Below, in pieces: positions 33,051 through 45,000 of a stretch of DNA of 64,000 bases. The notes beneath the pieces are model-generated. The model was not told the origin of the DNA, made no database searches, and saw only the letters and a list, made by a program, of their open reading frames with translations. The DNA is from Tanypteryx hageni. Its lineage: Eukaryota > Arthropoda > Insecta > Odonata > Petaluridae. The stretch covers positions 175,133,956 to 175,197,955 of the forward strand of contig CM054113.1 of assembly GCA_028673005.1 (NCBI GenBank), in the 5' to 3' direction. Numbering within the stretch: position 1 is the stretch's first letter; every line of letters begins with the position of its first letter. The position numbers were made by a program, and so were the translations under genes.

Positions 33051-35123
33051 TCTAGTAATACTTCAGATATATCTGAACTGTGTAATCGAGTTTTATTCAC
33101 GTTAAAAATGATATAGTGCCTGTGTCGTAAAAGTGCCACTAGGAATGGAACACATAAATAAACCACGAAAATTAAAACGAATGCATTTTTTCCGCCGCTC
33201 ATTTTTTATGTACCTTACCAATCTGGTTTATTTAATTATTATTCCCTGAGAAATTTATTCGAAGTTTGGAGGTCGTCGGAGAAAGTTTTCAGCGTCAGTG
33301 TGTGTGCGTGTGAGTTTCTTATCGATAAATAATGTTTTTTTAAAGGCATGCGGTTTTTCCCTCGGATGGTTCGAGTCGGGTGCCGAGGAAACGAGGGTCT
33401 GGCGCTAAGCACGTCAGTCGTGTTTGCGTTCGAAGAGATGAAAGGAGCGGATAACGCGGCATTTGGCGTCGACATCGGAAAGCATCGAAGGTGCGGATCA
33501 CGGATGTGTGGAAACGGCCGAAGTGCTGCGTGTGGGTTTCTCTGCGCCAATGCAACCGTTTTACCTCCCCTACCGAACCGTTTAATTAGTCCGATAAGAT
33601 AGATTGCGATTCCGAACGCATTTGCGATATTTTGCGAACTCGTGACTCGGTGCTCGCAAACCCCTGCCACAAACTTTCCTTTCGCTTCCTCGGAAGTTGG
33701 TATTTAAAGAAATTTATCACGATCGCTGGATACCTGTCAATATTTAAGATAGCGTTTGCGGTAGTTCATCCATAAACAGTGCCGGAATGGGGCATGTTTG
33801 AGCGAATTTATGCGATTTTGCTTGCATAATTTGTATACAAATTTCTAGATCGTGAGTTTAATTATAGGTTTGTGACACAAAACTCCTAATGATCATGGAA
33901 TTAATATTTTCTATCAAAGAAGACAATTCAAAATATTGTAAAATTATAATTGAACACGGACAAATAGCATATGTATTATACACTTTATGCGTACACAGCA
34001 TGGGCTACATGGTAACATTTTAATAACAAACGATGCTACTTTTATATATTCCAAGTTATAGTTTGACATAAAATAGGTTTTGTTGTAATTTAGGTGTCGA
34101 TTAAACCTTGAAACTACGCTTTAATGTCGTTGTAGCACGTTTTTCGTAAATTTCATAATTAATTCTTCTATATATTTATAAAATTCACCATCATTCTCCG
34201 TTTTCCGGCATTGAAAGTATTTTCGAAGTAATTATATATCGCATCTATGTAAAAGTGGAAAACTGACATTTCCTTGGAATTATACGTCAATTTAACAATA
34301 TTTTTATTATATAATAATTTTTATTGCCTCAAATGAGCGTTGTATACCTAGTAATATTTATTGTTTTTCAAATTGTATATTTAATTCAGTCATATTTTAT
34401 GGCAATGTAATTATTTATCATGTTTGGTCAACCTAGTTATAGAACAATTAAGTTTTATTGTTATTTTTAAAATTTTCAATAAGTTGATAAGATGAGAGAT
34501 AGAGATTCAGAAATTCTACTTTAATTTCATTAAGGATGTCAACAACTCGCGAGAATACGATCTCATTTTAATTTATTTAACGTACGGAAACGATGGAGTG
34601 AGATACAATGCTTTCCCGCACACAAACACAGAGTTTCCGATTACTTATTATGAAGGACGGATTCGATCGGTGAATGCGGAACATCGCGTTTTTCTGTTAT
34701 ATAGTTATGGCAACTGAGATTTTCTTAAGCGCTCTTGGATTCAATAATAAGATACGAACAGTAAGTCCGGATTTGAAACTTTTAGGCCAGCAGAGCTCTA
34801 GTCTTGACTCTACTATTTTTTGGTAAAAACGTATGCATGGCAGTAATTGTTTCCAAAGGACTTTTCTTTTGTGAATTGAGTTATAGAGGAAACAATGTTT
34901 CATAGAGGAATTCTTTCAAATAAATAACTTTATAAAAGTTTATCTCAGTTATCAGTGGAAATTTTCTTGTGATAATGTTTTCGGTTTTTCACGATGAAAA
35001 TATTTTCCATCCAATGATGGTATTTATCGAACATTGAGCGAATTAATTTAAATGGTATTAATCAACTTGAAAGCCTGAGAAAGTATAGGATTTCATTTAT
35101 ATTTTTAAATTCAGCCATCAATC
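33051..35123. other. No gene recognised; CpG-rich patch then AT-rich
   Basis: 33340-33670 is CpG-rich with overlapping open frames on both strands (84, 71 and 143 codons). None shows a domain or a matching splice partner, so a regulatory island is as likely as an exon. 33700-35120 is AT-rich and featureless. Confidence 0.4.
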
Positions 35124-35131
35124 GTCTAGAA

Positions 35132-37497
35132 CAGCCGTGGCCCGCGGGCACTTTCCATGTGGCCCGCGGAACTTTCCCCACAGATAACACTATTTTTATT
35201 TATTTTTCTTGAACTAATTTTGGAATGTCACTTTTTGTATAAGTACGCTATCGAATTAACAAACAATAATTCGCATTCTGAGTTATCGCCCTACTAGTTT
35301 CAGAACCCTGATTCTCTTATGATTTGCGCGGCGCGCAGTGCGGTTGTTGTCGCCGCTCGCATGCGCGCCCGTGGGTGTATCGCGTATTACGTTATTTTGT
35401 CAATCTCGTCCCAACGTTCGTTTTTGGAGCGCGTCGTATTTTCTTAGTGAAATTTATTGTTTTATTCCTATTATGTTTTTATCCCTAAAATGGCATCAAT
35501 GGAAACAAAAGTAGATGATGATCATCGAGTGTTTTAAGAATGGTGGACTACGCAATATTTTTTATACTATTGAAGGATAAACCAGTGTTTGATTTGTTCG
35601 GAGTCAGTTTCTGTCGTTAAAGAATATAATCTTAAAAGACATTATATCAGTAAACATTCTAATTATGAAAGTTATCAAGGCAACAAAGACAAGAAAAATT
35701 CGAGAATCTTAAGGGTGCATTGAAAATGCAGCAAAATTTGTTTACGAAGAGGTCTCAATACGCGGATGCCATTGCCCGTGCAAGTTTTGTTATTAGTGAA
35801 AAGATTGCAAGATAGTCGAAAAATTATTCTATTTGTAAAAGAGTGTATACAAGAGGTATTCGGTATGTTGTGTCCTGAGAAGAGAACTGATATTGACAAC
35901 ATAAGTTTATCCCGCAGAACCGTAACCAGGCGGATCGTTGAGTTTGCTGCCAATAAAGAAAATACTTTGACAGACCTTGTATCGGAATTTGAGTATTATT
36001 CTATATCTCTTAATGAAAGTACCGATGTTTTTGACAAAGCTCAATTAGCAGTATTTGTACGTGGAGTGGATGTTGATTTTCGTACAACAGAGGAGTTTCT
36101 TGGACTCCATGCAATGAAAAGTACGTCGTACCACGACAGGTGATGATATTTTTCATGAATTGAAAACAATAATGGCTAAATATAATCTTACTTTTAAAAA
36201 GCTTCATGGTGTGTCTACAGATGGTGCGCCGGCAATGATTGGAAATAAAGTACGTTTAATTTCTAAAATCAAGTCTTAAGTAATATTACTGAATTTATAA
36301 ACCAAAATATTATCTGCATTTCACTGTATAATTCACCATCATAACTTGTGCACTAAATCAGTAACATATTCGCACGTAATGAAAATAGTCGTTTTGACCG
36401 TCAATTTTATAAAGTCACTAGCATTGAATCACCGAGACTTCAAACAATTTCTAGAGGATTTCGAGGCTGAATATGGAAATATTATTTACTACTGTGAAGT
36501 ACGTTGGTTGAGCAAAGGATATTATTATTAAAAATATTTTATAATCTGAAGAGTGAAATTCTAACTTTAATGGAACTGAAAGGAAAGCCGATTCCAGAGC
36601 TTAGCGATGAAGGCTGGGCACGCGATCTTGCTTTTCTTGTTGACATGATTACCCACCTCAATGAGTTAAATTGGAAATTGCAAAAGGAAGGTCAGTTTAT
36701 GCACAATTTGTATTCGCATGTAAAAGCTTTTTAAGGAAAATTACAGTTATGAGAGACACATCTAAAAACGGTAATTCCTTTAATATTCCAACTTTGACAA
36801 GTCATGGAGGACCATATTTGGCCTACTCTTAGAATATCAAATCGATTAATATGGAATTTAATGAAAGGGTTGCAGACTTTAGGTCACAGGAACCTATCTT
36901 GCGCATTTTCTCTTCCTCATTTGATGTCAGTATGGACCAAGTTCCAGAAGAATTACAGATGGAGTTAATAGATCTTCAAGGAAACGAAGAATTAAAATGT
37001 AAAATGATAAATTGTTCGTTATTACATTTTTATAAAAATCTATCCAGAGAGATTTTCCTCGTTTCTTGGATATTGCAAGAAAAATATCTTTATTTGGAAG
37101 TACATACAAATGCGAGCAACTGTTCTTAAAAATGAAATTTATAAAATCAGAAAACAAGATCAAGATTAGGTGATGAACGTCTCCAATATAATTTAAGAAT
37201 ATCAACCACAAAAATTTTGCCAAATGTTGATGATCTTGTCAAAAATACCCAAACGCAAAAGTCACACTGATAATATTAATGCGACAATTGCATCTGAATT
37301 TTTTCGAACATACTATACGTAATAAATTTGTCTTAATAATTTTATGTATCCTCTTTTTTATTTTTAAAAAAATACATCGTATACGTACCTTTGTTTAAAT
37401 TCTCGTTTTTTATTTGAAATCTCGGAGGGGGGGGGGGCCTTGGAAATCTTAAAAATTAAAATCTGGCCCTCAGACGGGAAAAGGGTTCCCATGCCTG
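35132..37497 (+). mobile_element. hAT transposon, nearly full length, GTF2IRD2/ZBED-like
   Basis: The element runs from CAGCCGTGGCCCGCG at 35132 to GGGTTCCCATGCCTG at 37497. Flanking 8-bp duplications are GTCTAGAA (35124-35131) and GCCTAGAA (37498-37505), one mismatch apart. It holds remnants of the whole transposase in order, on the plus strand, and an 11-base G run at 37427-37437. Terminal repeats are short and diverged, as usual for hAT. Confidence 0.85.
35490..37130 (+). pseudogene. hAT transposase pseudogene with BED-type zinc finger
   Basis: Reads in several frames from ATGGCATC at 35490. A C2H2 BED-like finger (C-L-I-C..H-Y-I-S-K-H) lies at about 35595-35665. The segment R-T-V-T-R-R-I..S-L-N-E-S-T-D-V, carrying the first catalytic Asp region, is at 35766-36143. 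V-S-T-D-G-A-P-A-M-I-G is at about 36210-36245. H-N-L-C-T-K and V-R-W-L-S-K-G follow at 36346-36520. D-L-A-F-L-V-D-M-I-T-H-L-N is at 36610-36665, and the C-terminal part ends about 37130. Stops and shifts occur near 35535, 35570, 35725, 36142, 36277, 36530 and 36734. The layout matches GTF2IRD2/ZBED5/FAM200-like hAT proteins. It cannot encode an active enzyme. Confidence 0.85.
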
Positions 37498-37505
37498 GCC
37501 TAGAA

Positions 37506-39223
37506 CGACGAAATTCAAGCACGACAAAAAAATTTCATCGGAAAAATTTGCATGACACCCATTTCTGGAGATTCGAATCCGAAACAGAGTTCGAGGGGGG
37601 TTCAGGAAAAGACTTTTTCAACATGAATAATGCGACAGGATATCCTGCGAACCTCAAAGAAAGGAGCGAGACTTTGGCCGATGACTGACAGCATAACTAT
37701 TTAGATGTTCCCACGCCTCCAACAACAATCGTCTCCTAGAAACAAGAGAAACTTCTTATTTCGCACATCCGATCTCGCCGATCTTATCATCCCTTAGAGG
37801 CTCGCCAAATCAGGAATCTTGATTAAAAAGGACAACTCCCTCTGTTGGTAGTGACCGTCCTTAATTCGTCTTAAGGTCCCATGCCCAGAACGATTACGTC
37901 TTTACATCGGCGAGTGCCGCCGAACCATGCCATCGAAACGGCCGTGACACTAATCTCTCTTTCACATCTTTGTTTTCGCGAGCCGAGATGAATGTTTTTC
38001 TCAAACGGGTCACGCGTGCAGGACGCGTCGGACTCTAATGTTACACACGACTACGGGTTTTCCCTTTGACATGTGCGCCTGCGTGTGAGCCCTTCGAGGG
38101 GCGATGCCCGTTGCGCTTATATTCAGCAAAAGCGGAAAAGATCGGATTTCCAACGGTTGTGGAGCGGAGAGTACCCGTTTCAAAAGTGGACCCGTCTCGG
38201 CGAGTAGATCGATGGATGCACGCGGCGCGAAAACTTCTGTATAACCCGCAATCGCCGTTAAGTATTCCCTTTTCATCACGGTCGACCGAATGAAATCGGA
38301 TTTTCTTTTAAAATATAAAATTAGGAAGTTGAAAATGAATTATCGAGCACCGATTCAAGAAAGAGTTATAGCGCCCACCTTAAATGGCTGAAATCATTGA
38401 AACTGTGAAAACCAGACGAGCACTTATGCTACAAGGCAGCCGTCATCAGTGGTAATTCGCTGTAGGTAGATTGAAAAAATTGGAATCTATTATCGGTAAA
38501 TGAATCCTGATGATGGCCAATTTGTAGCAGAAATGCGCATCTAGTTTTTCCAACCTTTATGTTCTATTAGAGAAAGTGTTTTTCAAGCTTATCTAATTTC
38601 TTGGCTTGTATACTAAGTAGATTTAAATGTATGTGCATATAATTAAAGGAAAGAAAAGGGATATAATTGAGGGTTGACACAAAGTTGAAAGACAGAGAGG
38701 AACCAGTAGACATCCAAAACTGTAGACGTCTCTAGCGCCAAAGGAAATGATTTTGGAGTTGGATGAGGGGTTTTTGGAAGTAGTTCATATTCGAGGGAAA
38801 ACAACACCGTTCGTATCATTAAGGGTCGAATGCATTTCCATGAGTACGAATGCATGCATATCTATATTTTGTAAAATATGCATTAAGTGGGAATAATCTT
38901 TTCTCAGAATGGAGAATTGCTTTTGACTCACCTGTTTAGGATTAATATTGCAGTTAATTGATCCTCGATGAAATTAGTCGCTCAATGAAATAATCAATGG
39001 AGGGATATTGGTCTACAGTTTACCTTGCTAAAGATTGCAGTCTCTATTCCATTGTACTCCAATGTATTCAAAACAGTAAAAAGTATAGAATTTTCAAAAG
39101 TCAGATACGAAAGCTCTTCAAAATATGACTGGAATTGGAATTGCTTCGACTCAACAATCATAGGCCGTTGAAATGGAAGGAATAAATTGGGAATGAGACC
39201 AGACGATAACTCAACTAGGCTTG
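37506..39223. other. No gene recognised
   Basis: 37750-38290 is CpG-richer with short frames on both strands that lack domains. The rest is AT-rich. No exon could be linked to the neighbouring cuticle gene. Confidence 0.4.
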
Positions 39224-39229
39224 TTTATT
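39224..39229 (-). terminator. Candidate poly(A) signal of the first cuticle gene
   Basis: AATAAA on the minus strand, about 305 bp beyond the stop codon at 39534. If used, the 3' UTR would span the GA/TA microsatellite. Confidence 0.45.
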
Positions 39230-39339
39230 GTTAACATGCGTACAAAAATAAGATAATATGGTGATGAGAGCAATGATGTACAAAAATACATATAATATAT
39301 ATCTCTGTTGTATATAGGGTGCGGTGCAGGTTGATTGGG

Positions 39340-39495
<156 letters not shown>

Positions 39496-39533
39496 GGGCA
39501 ACAGGTGGTTAGATGGTCGCTCGGTGTACGTCT

Positions 39534-40891
39534 TCAGTGTACTCCGTAATCACTTCCGTAGAGGGATCCGACGCCTCCGTAACTTCCGATACCTCCGTAA
39601 CTTCCTCCGATGCCTCCGTAACTTCCTCCGATACCTCCGTAACTGCCTCCGATGCCTCCGTAACTTCCTCCGATACCTCCGTAACTTCCTCCGATGCTTC
39701 CGTAACTTCCTCCGATACCTCCGTAACTTCCTCCGATGCTTCCGTAACTTCCTCCGATACCTCCGTAACTTCCTCCGAATCCTCCGCCATAGCCTTCGTG
39801 AGACTTGACGATCACTGGCACGGTCTTATACACTGGGACCGGCTGAGGCACCGGTACGGCGTAAGGCTTGGACACTGGGACAGCCACAGGCTTAAAGACA
39901 GGGACAGCGACTGGCTGGGGGAATGGGACCTTGACAGGGACGTGCACTGGGTACGGAACCCTCTTCTCCACCGGGTATGGCACTGGCTTTTCCACGGCAA
40001 CTGGGTATGGCTTGATCACGTGAACCGGGTATGGTTTTTCCACGGGATAGGGGACCGCGTGAGGTACCGGAACTCCCACGGTCTTCACCACTGGAACGGC
40101 GACGGGTTGCGGGACCGGAACGGGGATCTCCTTGGTGATGGTGACAGTTTTGGAGTAGTCTCCTCCGTATCCGAGGCCTCCGTAACTTCCTCCCAAAAGG
40201 AGGCCCCCTCCATAACCGCTGGCGTAGCTGCTTCCGTATCCGCCACCGTAGCCGCTGCCCAAGTAGTGACCACCGCCCAGTCCACCGCCGTAATCTCCGT
40301 ATCCGAGTCCAAAGAGTCCTCTTTTCTCCTGCTTGCTGTCCTTTTTCGCTTCCTCAGAGGATGCTAGGGCGACGGCGGCTAGGATGCAGGCAAGTGTCTG
40401 CGAAATTAAGGAATGAAATGATAATGAAAGAAGCTTCTTCGTGGGTGCCTGTTCCTTTATTCGTGAGGTATTGCACCTCTACTGTTTGTGGAGTCCATAT
40501 CGGAATTATTTAGACTTCTGAAGTGACTGTTTGCATAACATTAATTTACTTCATGGTGAGTGTGCCTCTTAAAGCCGGTTAAGCCTCGTATCAACGGCAG
40601 AATTCTGTGATTAATTTCCCAAAAATTTTGTCTTGCCGTCATCTTACATGAACTGTCAATGGTTAACAGAGAATTAATTTTTTGCGAGAATTATGAAGGA
40701 AAGAAAGTCGCGCATTCCCGCTTATGTTTACCATATATTAAATCATACCATTTCATCATAGTTCTTGGGCATAATAATTCCTGTGTATGTGTGTATTTAT
40801 GGCTAATCAACCTTTTGGATTATTTAAGGCAAAATAATCCCTTAACGGCAACTTATTACGATTAAGAACTCTTCCTTACCAGGTACTTCAT
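39534..40891 (-). CDS. CPLCP-like cuticle protein A (Pro-Val and Gly-Tyr rich)
   Basis: A secreted structural protein, 291 residues, probably laid down in cuticle. Exon 1 (40880-40891) encodes only MKYL and ends at GTAAGG. The intron is 482 bp. Exon 2 (39534-40397) starts after TTTCGCAG. Residues 1-17 are a signal peptide. An E-K-R-G site at 28-31 could be a processing point. Residues 31-86 are Gly/Tyr-rich. Residues 87-206 form the Pro-Val domain, opening KTVTITKEIPVPVP and containing repeated YPVEKPYPV and VPYPVEKRVPYPVH blocks. Residues 208-291 are tandem GGSYGGI-type octads. Two paralogues lie downstream on the same strand. The start rests on the splice model: exon 2 is open upstream to the acceptor but has no ATG. 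The CPLCP assignment rests on composition; no Rebers-Riddiford chitin-binding domain is visible. Confidence 0.88.
39570..39785 (-). repeat. 24-bp coding minisatellite in cuticle gene A
   Basis: Tandem 24-bp units (plus-strand phrase TCCGTAACTTCCTCCGATNC) encode alternating G-G-S-Y-G-G-I and G-G-S-Y-G-S-I octads. The units are nearly identical, so copy number is likely to vary between alleles. It also creates misleading antisense frames. Confidence 0.9.
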
Positions 40892-40947
40892 AGTCAGCTC
40901 TGCTTTGATCCGTTAGTTATGAGACGAGACGGTTTCGTGGGGAGAAG

Positions 40948-40980
40948 TGACTCCTTTGGATTCAGGTGGATCTTTTTATA
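40948..40980 (-). promoter_or_regulatory. Core promoter of cuticle gene A
   Basis: TATAAAAAGA (40971-40980, minus strand) stands 32 bp upstream of the A in GAGTCACTT (A at 40948). This gives a 5' UTR of about 57 nt before the ATG at 40891. The same TATA to GTCAC spacing occurs at the two paralogues. Confidence 0.7.
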
Positions 40981-41520
40981 CCAACTGTGGAAGTATTACC
41001 CCGTTTCCTTTGAAACAATTCAACCCAACCCGGACCTCGACACTTTCCACCGATTCTTCTCCCTCTCGTCCCCCAAACGCTTCCTTCCCCTCTCCCCCAG
41101 CCTCCTCTTATTTCCCTCCTCTTCGCATATCTCAACCGTCAGAGAGACCATCCGCTCATTAGCGCCAGATGGAGTTCGCCTTCCGCTAATCTAAACTCGG
41201 GACACACTCTCACTTTTTGAGGGAACGCGTCCAGCAGCGTGCGAGGTTGTTACCTAAGATCGCATTCAATACTCTCTCTCTTGCCCCACCCTCGCGTCCC
41301 CCAGCACCTCCACTCACTCATTCTCCTTCCATCTTTCCCGCAACTTCCGAAATCTCAAAGAGTTTCGGAGCTCAATTAAGGAAAAAAAGCGAAGGCCGTA
41401 AAAAATTTTCATTGCCGAATTAGTTGCGAAAAGTTTTTTCTTTTTCCTTTAGGTTGCAAAACTTGATGTAATCGCGTCGGATAAATTTTTTGTTGTTGTC
41501 GGAATGACCCTCGGTATATA
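40981..41520. other. Upstream region of cuticle gene A; nothing else recognised
   Basis: Contains CT- and Pro-codon-rich stretches that open short false frames (41050-41420). It is likely to hold regulatory sequence for the minus-strand gene, but no specific site can be named. Confidence 0.4.
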
Positions 41521-42213
41521 TAAAAATCTGATGTGGCCACCACATGACTTTCTCCATAACTGTAATATTTCTAAAAATTCCGTATATGTTAAATAATAAA
41601 TATTTTAAGGAACTGAGAAAAATTTGCAGAAAACAGAAATAAACTCAAACCATAGCTTTCTGATATTGATTATAGCCGCAAATATCCAACAATTAAGAAA
41701 AAAAGGAGCGTTACTAAGATGTAACTAAGCGTCAATTGTTAACAATAGTCGTCGGTAGGTGGCGTGGTGGTGGCAGCTAAAAATAGAATCTATCTCTTAA
41801 ACAATGCATTGTATGGAAAAGTGTTTCAAACAAAGGTTGTAGAAAATTGTGATTCCTATAACTTTTATACCAGTATATTTTTACACTTATCAAATATTAA
41901 AGCAAATATTTTAAAATAACGGATAAGTGACAAGAGTAAACACCCACCTCCGGCTGAACGAATTTTACCAAAAACTAATCAGTTCTACTGACTTTTATAA
42001 AAATGTTAAATATAAAATTTCGCGTTGACCTGGTTAATAGTTTTTGAGTTAGAGCACCCACAAAAAAGCTATCACATACATACATACACAGACATCATAG
42101 AGAAAATGTTCAAAACGTGTTCAGGGGACCTCAAAACGTGTATTTCCGTTGAAATCTCGAAATCGATATTTTTCATGAAAATAATACTTTCCCCTATACT
42201 ACGTGTGGAGAAT
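41521..42213 (-). repeat. Interspersed repeat R1, copy C (inverted)
   Basis: The reverse complement of copies A, B and D. It has the terminal hairpin and CAGAT run at 41525-41550, GGAGAAAGT, the 'AGTCGTCGGTAGGTGG' block at 41746-41763, CTCCGGCTGAACGA, and the AGGGGAAAG start near 42190. Nearly full length. Confidence 0.85.
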
Positions 42214-42238
42214 ATGTGGCACGGTGAAGCAATACAAT

Positions 42239-42305
42239 AGTAAATAAACAAAAATTCCTTCACATCCTTTCCTTTTTACGGTCAAGGAGTTTTTGTTTAT
42301 TTACT
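42239..42305. repeat. 67-bp palindromic micro-element
   Basis: 22-bp arms beginning AGTAAATAAAC (42239-42260 and 42284-42305) pair with one mismatch around a 23-nt loop. One arm of the same sequence recurs at 25.5 kb. A GGAGAAAGT end of the R1 type follows at 42312-42320, so it may sit inside the R1 terminus. Confidence 0.6.
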
Positions 42306-42321
42306 AACGTATGGAGAAAGT

Positions 42322-43459
42322 AAAAAGGCCCTTTTTATTGTTGTGTTTCGAATGTAATAAAGCGCGATTAAATTCCTCTTTTAAAATTCTGTGGGAAATT
42401 TCCTTGGAAAAATAATTTTGAGTTTGATGGAATATAGGCAATAAGGTTAAATATACCTAATGCATTTCAGGCAAATGAATTTAATCATATTTCGCCTAAA
42501 ATATATGCACAATCAAAATAATGTTCGATAAGCAATTTAAGTTCAAATCCTTAATGTTATTCAGCTATAGTTAAGCTTGATATAATACTTCGCTGGGGAT
42601 ACGATAGTATTACGAAATGAATTTTTGGCAAACTCAGTCTTATATATTTACACCATCGTTTTATTCCTGTTTGGACATTTGTTTAATCTAATAATTATAA
42701 TGTGATCAAATAAACTAAGTTCGATCGTTTATATACATCGATAACATATATGCCTGTAAGATATAATTTTAAGGATTTTCAATGCAGAAATGTTCTCTAT
42801 TGCAGTGTTTTTGATTTGTCCGACTGATCTCACATGCCATTTTACAAAGAATAGTTAGAAATCTAATTAATAGTACATTTAATTATGGTAAATCTATCAA
42901 TGAGTCAATAGTCGAAATATATGTTGATTATTGTTATCAGGAATCAATACTAAAGAGAAAACATTGAGAAATGTGTACCGGATTTTTAATTACTTCAAAT
43001 TTATTCTTTTAGAATATCTGTATAGCAAAATTAATCTCTCATCTGTCCTTCTATTTTGTTTCATCTATCTTTAAATTTATATAGGTTAATTTATAAACAC
43101 GATATATAACAGTAATGCTGCATTAATCACAAAATTTAACGCAAACTACCTCCAGCTGAGAAATATTTACTTGAATAAAACATCAAAATGCATTGAAGAA
43201 ACGTCTTCTTCAAAAAGGGAAGATTTTAATTTGGCATTCTCTTTACTAAAGCGCGGAAAATGTTTGACGAATCAATGAAAAAAACCTTCTTAACCAACAC
43301 CTGCGAATGTATGAATTAGGTAATTTTTTACGTCTTATACGCTCCTTGCGAATGAGAATGTGTGCTAAGAAGTTAATTTCGTAGTTTAAGTTAACGGCAT
43401 TAGTTGTAAGTAACATTTTATTTTCACAAAGATAACGCAATATTTAAAAAATCAAATCT
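42322..43459. other. No feature recognised
   Basis: AT-rich sequence without domain-bearing frames or recognised repeats. Confidence 0.45.
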
Positions 43460-43708
43460 GTATTCTTATTCTTAAGCAAGAAGTCCAAACCAGGACTAAT
43501 GAAGGCTGGTTTCCCAAAGTTGAGGTCCAGAATTTATTATTTATATTGACAGGAAATGTTTCAGTATGTGTTAGTCATTCCAAGGAATTTTCATGCCATA
43601 AATATCATTTGTAATTCATAGTTTATCAATGATAGAGAAAAATTGGAAAACAAATTAATAGAGCAATATCAGGTTTAAAATACTAAAAGTGTCAAAATCT
43701 CTTTCTGA
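43460..43708 (+). repeat. Interspersed repeat R7, copy 1
   Basis: About 230 bp that match the reverse complement of 53940-54170. Shared blocks are GAAGTCCAAACCAGGACTAAT, GGCTGGTTTCCCAAAGTTGA, TTATCAATGATA and AATTAATAGAGCA. Repeat R1 copy D starts immediately after it. Confidence 0.75.
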
Positions 43709-43717
43709 CATTATTTT

Positions 43718-44390
43718 ACTTTCTCCATATACGAAGTATTGTTTTCATGAAAAAAATCGAATTCGAGATTTCATCAGAAATACATTGTTTAATGTCTCCT
43801 AAACACGATTTGATTATTTTATCGATGATGTCTGTGTGTATGTGAACGGGATATTTTGGGTGCTCTAACTCAAAAACTATTAATCAGATCAACATGAAAT
43901 TTTATAAATGGTATTTTTGTTAATGGGAAAAGAACATTAGTTTTTGGTAAAAATCGATCAAATGGAAGTGTTTGCTCTTGTCACAACCGTTTTTATTTGA
44001 TAAATGTAAAAATGTACTGGGATAAATGTTGTAGAAAATTTAATTTTCTACAACCTCTCCTCTTAAAGTTTTCCCATATAATACATTGTTAAGATATATC
44101 TTAAAACTAAATTTTTTAGCTGCCACAACCACACCATCTACCGGACACTATTGTAAACAATTCACGCTTATTTACGTCTTAGTAACGCTCCTTTATATTT
44201 TCTTAATTGTTGGAGCTTTGTAGCTATATCCAATATCAGAAGGCTATGGTTTAAGTTTATTTCTGTTCTTTTTAAAGTTTAAAAATTTCTCTTAGTTCCT
44301 TAAAATATTTGCTATCATGTAACCTATTTGGATTTTTTAGAAATATTATAGGTATGGAGAAAGTCATGTGGCGGGCACATCAGATTTTTT
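43718..44390 (+). repeat. Interspersed repeat R1, copy D (full length)
   Basis: The most complete R1 copy: it starts ACTTTCTCCATATACGAAGT and ends ATGGAGAAAGT, hairpin, CAGATTTTTT. ACTTTCTCC and GGAGAAAGT form short inverted ends. Internal blocks match copies A-C. No coding capacity. Confidence 0.85.
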
Positions 44391-44679
44391 GCATGTATTT
44401 TTTTTTTAAATAAACGCATTTAATAAATGCTACTGTTTAAATGCTAACATGTATGGATCAATAATTGCCGAAGGATAGTGGAGTGCAGAAAAAAACTCAT
44501 GTATTCACTTGTTTATGCACAAGCCACGTTCGGTAATAATCGTCTCCAGGCAACAATCCGATAAAATACGGTTTAAAACGCAACGCTTTTTTAGTAGAAA
44601 TTAAATTATCAATAAATTATCAATCAATCAATCAATTATCAAAATTCTGCGGTAAGTATTAGAATTTACATTCTTTTAT

Positions 44680-45000
44680 CCTTAGAACGGTATAAACCTC
44701 TCTCCGATATCACAATTTTAAGATATTTTAGAGTATTAAAGAAAAAATCTCTGCAGAATGGATTTGAGACTTCCTGTGTAAGACAAGTAAGGGGAAAACG
44801 TTCTTGGAATCGACCCCGGGACTTCAATAATCGCCAAATAAAATATAGCTCGGAGGTTGTCACAGGCAGCACGAGCCTCATACCAAGTTTAATGGAAATC
44901 GGTCCTCTGATACAAAAGTTGTTAGTAGAGGACACACACGTACACGCAGACACGACCATTTCATAAGGCCTTTGAAATGTCCTTATGTCCTTTGGAAACC
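44680..45000 (-). repeat. Repeat-like element with terminal hairpin (R8)
   Basis: Near its right end lies a hairpin CATTTCA / TGAAATG (44957-44979), preceded by a run of CACACACGTACACGCAGACAC. In the minus-strand sense it reads GGNCCGATTTCCATTAAACTTGG, a phrase like those in R2 and R3. Only one copy is in this window, so the repeat call is by architecture. Confidence 0.4.

Noticed and set aside
33239..33670. 143-codon minus-strand open frame in a CpG-rich patch
   Set aside because: Overlapped by equally open frames on the other strand, no domain; kept only as a CpG-rich region.
39513..40367. 284-codon plus-strand open frame rich in Ser/Thr/Val and Asp/Arg/His
   Set aside because: Antisense shadow of cuticle gene A; the minus strand has signal peptide, splice sites, promoter and two paralogues.
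42239..42305. 67-bp palindrome considered as a bacterial-type terminator or attachment site
   Set aside because: Eukaryotic context, no T run use; better explained as a repeat terminus with a partial copy at 25.5 kb.
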